Assembly (NCBI GenBank): GCA_037447655.1
Contig: JBBHKE010002761.1
Span: 1 to 22,259 of the forward strand
DNA length: 22,259 nt
Origin: Zygnema cylindricum
Taxonomy: Eukaryota; Streptophyta; Zygnematophyceae; Zygnematales; Zygnemataceae
Direction of reading: 5' to 3'
The number at the start of each line of letters is the position of its first letter. Positions within the stretch are counted from its first letter, which is position 1. Shown one piece after another: positions 18,617-22,259 of this stretch. The notes beneath the pieces are model-generated. The model was not told the origin of the DNA and did no database searches. It worked only from the letters and a program-made list of their open reading frames with translations. Both the position numbers and the translations under genes were made by a program.

Positions 18617-18865
18617 CTTTGCAATCGAATTTGCACCCGCTTTAAAGCTTCCTCGTTTTCTTGTCCAACTTATTGAATCTAGACCACCTATCTTTGGATG
18701 ATTTAAATAATTGGTAAAGTTGCAAGTCCTCACTTGAAGGCCGCCATAGAAAGTCAGGGGATCACACTCCCAGTGAAGGAAACTGATGGCCGATGCCACC
18801 CCCTTTGCAATGGTTGGCCTGTACTTGATGGGGATTGTCGGTAAAGGTCCTCCTTCCATATCATA
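18617..18865 (-). pseudogene. Receptor-like kinase fragment, catalytic-loop exon, without catalytic residues
   Basis: An 83-codon minus-strand frame lies between a possible acceptor (pyrimidine-rich, then ATGCAG, at 18866-18868) and a possible donor (GCAAAG|GTGTTT at 18616/18617). It reads IAKGVASAISFLHWECDP, matching plant receptor kinase subdomain VIa. Then comes FYGGLQVRTCNFTNYL where HGDLK..NILL is expected, and PKIGGLDSIS where KI.DFG is expected. The catalytic-loop Asp and Lys and the DFG Asp are absent. This fits either a natural LRR-type pseudokinase or a decayed kinase. It is probably the exon after 19551-19719, but the splice phases do not agree. Confidence 0.5.
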
Positions 18866-19550
18866 CTGCATCTTAGTGGAATAAAAATAACTAAGTACAC
18901 CCCATTTTTTTATCAAGGATAATCACTAGTACAGATATCACATTAAAAATCTGTGACCATATCAACTAAGTCGTTTACAGTTGTGGAAACGTATTGCATT
19001 TATTTGTTGTGAAAAGGAATATTTCAAAGTATATGTGCCATCCTTGACCAGTCATATTTAGGGATTTCAAAAATATTAAAGTATGTTGATGCCGTTTTGA
19101 ACACTAAGGGGTCTACCACACAGTTCCGATTAAGTCATGCATTTAATCACTGTCTACGTCCATGGAAAAAATAATTATTAAGAATATTTGGAATTGTTTT
19201 TTGTTTTTTTAATTGAAAAGGTAAACATGTTTCTTCTAAATCCCACGAATTTCCAACAAAATAATAAAGGTATGAGAAGCATTAATTGTAAACAAGATCA
19301 AGGTAATTCACATAAATATGGGAAATCATATAACCCATTCTCCTGGATTGCCATACAACTCACCGTTCGTGTGATAGATGCAATAGTACAAATGTGAAAG
19401 TTTGAACCTAGTGAGCATCTTATTCCTATTTCCTAGGTGTTAACTACAAAGAAGGAAAGCAATAGAGGCTGTGATGCACACAAAAGAATGTGATGATTGT
19501 ATTCGCACCTAAACACATTCCTCCCAGCCACAAGTTGGAAGCACAAATAC
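18866..19550 (-). other. Probable intron of the kinase-like pseudogene
   Basis: AT-rich, with stops in all frames, between two kinase-like exons. Its minus-strand 5' end is GTATTTGTG (donor-like, 19550) and its 3' end is a T-rich tract ending in ATGCAG. The joined frames do not match, so either a small exon is missing, the donor is misplaced, or the gene is broken. Confidence 0.35.
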
Positions 19551-19719
19551 CTCTTCGATGGCTTGCCACAGAGTCATTCGGTGGCATTGCATATAGCAAA
19601 ACACCCATTTCTGGCTCTATGCATAACCCCTTTGCTTGGAGTAGATTGGGGTGACCTATCCGAGTTGTGTCATCAAGTGCTTTCAAAAAGGGCTTTGACC
19701 CTCTAACGTTCCTATACTG
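19551..19719 (-). pseudogene. Receptor-like kinase fragment, N-lobe exon
   Basis: The minus-strand sequence CTTTTCATTTTCTCTTTGCAG is a strong acceptor directly before a 56-codon frame. That frame contains GSKPFLKALDDTTRIGHPNL and GLCIEPEMGVLLYAMPPNDS. HPNL, G.C and LLY in this order are subdomains IV-V of plant receptor-like kinases (the hinge of the N-lobe). The frame ends at a donor-like AGAG|GTATTT. It ends in phase 1 whereas the next exon needs phase 0, so this junction would give a stop. No upstream exon carrying the ATP-binding Lys was found before the gypsy-derived sequence begins at about 20.47 kb. Confidence 0.5.
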
Positions 19720-20465
19720 CTGCAAAGAGAAAATGAAAAGAAAAACAAAAGATAATTTCAAAAGTACAAGTATTTTTTAGGTCGGGAAATTGTGGCGTAA
19801 CATATAGAAGATAGTATCTCTGTTTGCTTTAGTTGCAAAGTGCTTGTAGGCAACCAATACAATAATTGCTATGAGATAACATGCAAGGGATATAAACCAA
19901 CTATCAAACTCTACAAAGCTTGAAAAAGAAACTATCATAGGCCAGAATTGATTGAGGTCAAGCAGAACAACATGCCAAAAAAAAATGTGAAGATTTTTAG
20001 TGAAAGTTATATTCCTAAGGGACTAACACCGAGGAAGATGCCGGCCAAAAAATTAGTTTCCATGGATATGACTCTATAGTTATTAGCTTTATTCCTCATT
20101 ACATCAAAGACGACAAACATCATCCACAACAAATTCACATGTTATTTATTCTTATGACTTTATTGTTAGTCGTGTACAATAAAACATGTAATTTAACATA
20201 TTTCGATTCACTCTTATCGACATATGTTAATTCAATCCACAATAATGATTATGCAACAAAGTCAATGGTGAAATCTGTCGTGCATAAGTGAGAAGCAAGG
20301 TAAACTATGCATCCTAACGAGCTAAGTCTTGCTCACAACCATATATACCAACGCAAAATGAATGAGAAAGATAAATTTATATACATCATGCAAAAGAATA
20401 AAGGTGAAAATAACAAAAAAGAAAAGGGAAGAATATTCCCCTAGTATAAAGTGAACCTTATAATT
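19720..20465. other. AT-rich gene-free region
   Basis: No ORF, RNA gene or repeat I can name. If 20466-20474 is a polypurine tract, the minus-strand continuation from about 20465 downward should be a 3' LTR, but no second copy is in the window to confirm it. Confidence 0.4.
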
Positions 20466-20474
20466 CCCCCCCCC
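20466..20474 (-). other. G9 tract (polypurine-tract-like)
   Basis: On the minus strand, AAAAAGCTGGGGGGGGG begins a few bases after the PHD-finger stop codon. Its placement directly behind the polyprotein fits a primer site for plus-strand synthesis. The sequence after it (AATTATAAGG) does not start with TG, so an LTR boundary is not established. Confidence 0.4.
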
Positions 20475-20480
20475 AGCTTT

Positions 20481-20732
20481 TTATCCTGCGGAGGAGCTAG
20501 TCATAACCGTCGGCATCTCACAACATCCATGGCAAAACCAATGGCCAGCTGGCACAGCTGTTAATGGAGGAACTAAGCACTCCATGTGGAACCCTTGGTT
20601 ACAATGGTCACACAAGAGCATGGAAGTCTCACCGTCTGCTTGCCTGCAAATGGTACATTCCGTCCCCTCTGTGATTAGCATCCTCATCAGATCCATATCC
20701 TGTGACAAATCTATTATTTTTGGAAGATTCAA
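20481..20732 (-). pseudogene. PHD finger exon/tail of a gypsy-type polyprotein
   Basis: The frame reads ITEGTECTICRQADGE, MLLCDHCNQGFHMECLVPPL, VPAGHWFCHGCC and then a stop after a short Ser-rich tail. The ligand pattern Cys-x2-Cys ... Cys-x2-Cys-x4-His-x2-Cys ... Trp-x-Cys-x2-Cys is a complete PHD finger (C4HC3), about residues 26-70. PHD fingers commonly bind the histone H3 tail. In an integrase tail they could direct insertion, but that is inference. The frame is open upstream to about 20759 without an ATG, so it is a fragment. All zinc ligands survive, unlike the damaged integrase half. Confidence 0.75.
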
Positions 20733-20874
20733 TTTTGTACATGCGTGCGCATGCGTATGTAATTACCTGATATAAAGTGGATGTTCGAAAGGATTTGCCG
20801 ATAGGGGAATTAAATGCATGATTAAAATTAATGGAGTAATTGAGTGGCGCCGAATGCGTAAGTGAAATGGACGG

Positions 20875-20893
20875 CGGATCGCGAAGCGATCCG
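20875..20893. repeat. Perfect hairpin, 8-bp arms
   Basis: CGGATCGC, GAA, GCGATCCG. A second perfect palindrome of the same kind, GGCGGACG-G-CGTCCGCC, lies at 21042-21058. Both are within the CpG-rich part of the block that splits the gypsy polyprotein. Confidence 0.85.
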
Positions 20894-21330
20894 ATGTAAA
20901 TATTCCAAAAGTTAAAATAGTACGTCGCACGTACAAAACAGTTTGCGACAGGCGCATTTATTGCAAACGACGCATATTCAGTACGAAAAAGATTTAGAAG
21001 GTACGGATTAATTTCGGCAGTGGTTCGAGGTACACGTGGAGGGCGGACGGCGTCCGCCAATATTTTTAAAGAGATCACATTGTGTTTTATGATGCATTAT
21101 CTAGTGGATCGTAGATATGCGATATCGGTTCACTACGTGGATTTATCTACAAGTGACTAAGCGAGTTGTCGCTTATGACGCGTATTTTGCGGACGCGTCG
21201 GTGTAATTATTTGAAACATCAATATTTTGTTTTATGCGAACTAATGATTTAGTGTTGATTAAAATAGTTATATTTTACGTGATTAATGAGGATATCAACA
21301 CTTTAATTTATGTGTCGTGTTTGCAGACAA

Positions 21331-21375
21331 GTGTACGCTTACGATTGCTTGACTTTCAGGTGTACGCTTACGATT
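21331..21375. repeat. Direct repeat GTGTACGCTTACGATT, two copies
   Basis: The 16-mer occurs at 21331-21346 and 21360-21375, a period of 29 bp. It is exact, and lies in otherwise AT-rich DNA. Confidence 0.85.
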
Positions 21376-21743
21376 AGTTTATTCTTAATAGTAGGTTATA
21401 GGAGATAATTATAGTTACGTACTTACCAGTTAGGATTTTGTCGTAATAGGATATTATGTTTTAGTGGAAGTTATGTTGGATATTTTGACAGTTAGTGATT
21501 TGTTGACAGCTCACAAGTGTATATATAGCTATGAGCTTTGTTAGCGAAATCATCAATGCTGGTTAGTAAAGTGAGGACCAAAGATGTAGTATTTTAGGGT
21601 TGTCGATTAGGTCATGCAATTTGTATGATATAATGATTATTTGATTAAACTTTGATTATACTTTTGTTTATGTGTAATGCATTTGTTTGTTATTATTTAT
21701 TTATGTTATTTTATATATGTTTGATATGCATTGTTTATGCATT

Positions 21744-21881
21744 TGTCCTAGGGTTTGCTTATGTCGATTATTCCATCAAACCTTACGGTTGTCCTAAGGT
21801 TTGTTTATGTTGATTATCCATCAAACCTTAGATGTTGTGCTAAGGTTTGTTTATGTTGATATTTCCATCAAACCATAGTTG
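21744..21881. repeat. Three tandem 46-bp units with internal inverted arms
   Basis: Units start at 21744, 21790 and 21836, each exactly 46 bp, and differ by a few substitutions. Each unit contains CTAAGGTTTG (or CTAGGGTTTG), a spacer TTATGTTGATT-like, and CAAACCTTA, so each can fold as an imperfect stem-loop. No flanking gene explains the array. Confidence 0.92.
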
Positions 21882-22001
21882 TTGTATGTTAAATAAAGGA
21901 TGCATTTCAAATGATTGTTCATTGGCCTAGCTTCGCTTAGCTTTTTGCATGATAGTTTGGGTGGCTTCTGCGGTCTATTTTAGACCAAAGAACAACAAAA
22001 T

Positions 22002-22259
22002 CCGGTAAGTAACAAGGTGCACAGTTCTTCGAATGCTCTCGAATTATTGCATATCCGCACCCTGCAAACCCAACATCCCATTAGCATCCATTTCCACCAC
22101 ACGAAGAATGTGTGGTGAAACATCCGTTTCCAAAGTGTAGAAAGATTGTCGTTGGAGGTACACGTAATCTCTAACCCGATAAGATTTCTGTTGAGGCTTG
22201 TTAATGCCACTTCGCGTGGAGGCAAACCGCAAGGTATCCCGATGTTGGGCAATCTGCAA
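22002..22259 (-). pseudogene. Integrase C-terminus of a Ty3/gypsy-type polyprotein (partial)
   Basis: Coming from the window edge on the minus strand, the frame reads QHRDTLRFASTRSG, YRVRDYVYLQRQ and SPHILRVVEMDANGMLGLQG, then stops at 22044. After a small frame change, HSKNCAPCYLP follows (about 22002-22038). In gypsy polyproteins the GDYVYLQR-like stretch forms the SH3-like fold at the end of integrase (here Gly is replaced by Arg: VRDYVYLQ). The Cys-x2-Cys CAPC motif usually precedes a PHD finger. The upstream catalytic core is outside the window. Confidence 0.7.

Larger units (their letters stand above)
20742..22001. other. About 1.26 kb of DNA between the two halves of the gypsy polyprotein
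   Basis: Coding homology on the minus strand stops after CAPCYLP (about 22002) and resumes near 20740 with the PHD region. Between them no polyprotein coding is visible. The block begins with an alternating ACATGCGTGCGCATGCGT run (20739-20756). It contains a CpG-rich part with perfect hairpins (about 20860-21200), then AT-rich DNA with a 29-bp-period repeat and a 3 x 46-bp array. I could not find matching terminal repeats or a target-site duplication, so whether it is an insertion, a rearrangement or a capture is open. Confidence 0.45.
20466..22259 (-). mobile_element. Ty3/gypsy-type element 3' end with C-terminal PHD finger, interrupted
   Basis: Two coding pieces of one minus-strand polyprotein flank unrelated DNA. 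The first is the integrase C-terminus (22002-22259). The second is a PHD finger (20481-20732), followed within 15 bp of its stop by a G9 tract that resembles a polypurine tract. From knowledge of plant and algal gypsy polyproteins, an integrase tail with GDYVYLQR and a CAPC motif often continues straight into a PHD finger, which supports reading the two as one gene. The rest of pol lies beyond the window. Confidence 0.6.

Noticed and set aside
20629-21078. 149-residue minus-strand ORF overlapping the PHD exon
   Set aside because: It is a different frame from the PHD finger and crosses the block boundary; no domain is visible.
21744-21881. CRISPR array in the 3 x 46-bp repeats
   Set aside because: The units abut each other with no unique spacers, and no cas genes occur.

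Overview
This is nuclear DNA from a land plant. It is dominated by decayed retrotransposons, with one broken host-type gene. The evidence is two degraded Ty1/copia-type elements, the C-terminal tail of a Ty3/gypsy-type polyprotein that ends in a PHD finger, spliced-looking exons of a receptor-kinase-like gene, and long AT-rich spacers. From memory, gypsy polyproteins with a cysteine-rich CAPC-type motif followed by a PHD finger are best known from seed-free plants and streptophyte algae. That makes a moss, lycophyte or fern plausible, but the window does not prove it. I see no intact protein-coding gene.

Layout. 1-4073: minus-strand copia element 'A'. The tip of its 3' LTR is at the window edge, and gag is cut off at 4073. 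4074-4989: spacer with a hairpin, a 60-bp tandem duplication and a tRNA-like (box A/box B) sequence on the minus strand. 4990-7929: strongly pyrimidine-rich + strand, with only hydrophilic, stop-interrupted minus-strand frames. 7930-9237: spacer with a perfect 43-bp tandem duplication, then a CpG-rich patch with 10-bp-spaced TGACG motifs and a short ORF. 9238-14667: minus-strand copia element 'B' of the same family. Its left LTR is complete and its right LTR truncated, and gag, protease, integrase, RT and RNase H are all present but broken. 14668-16876: a Pro/Ser-rich, frameshifted minus-strand ORF of another, unidentified element, with a CCAAT/TATA promoter-like arrangement upstream near 17.6 kb. 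18617-19719: two kinase-like exons on the minus strand (pseudokinase or pseudogene). 20466-22259: the 3' end of the gypsy-type element, with the integrase C-terminus at the window edge and the PHD finger plus a G9 tract at 20.5 kb, split by about 1.26 kb of unrelated DNA. That DNA holds CpG-rich hairpins and a 3 x 46-bp array.

All recognisable coding remnants lie on the minus strand. The copia copies share two in-frame TAG codons, one between gag and protease and one at the start of RT, and differ at many other stops. A gag-like start codon lies inside the LTR repeat. These are the points most worth checking. No part forms an intact operational system. The window reads as nested and truncated retroelements around a decayed kinase gene.
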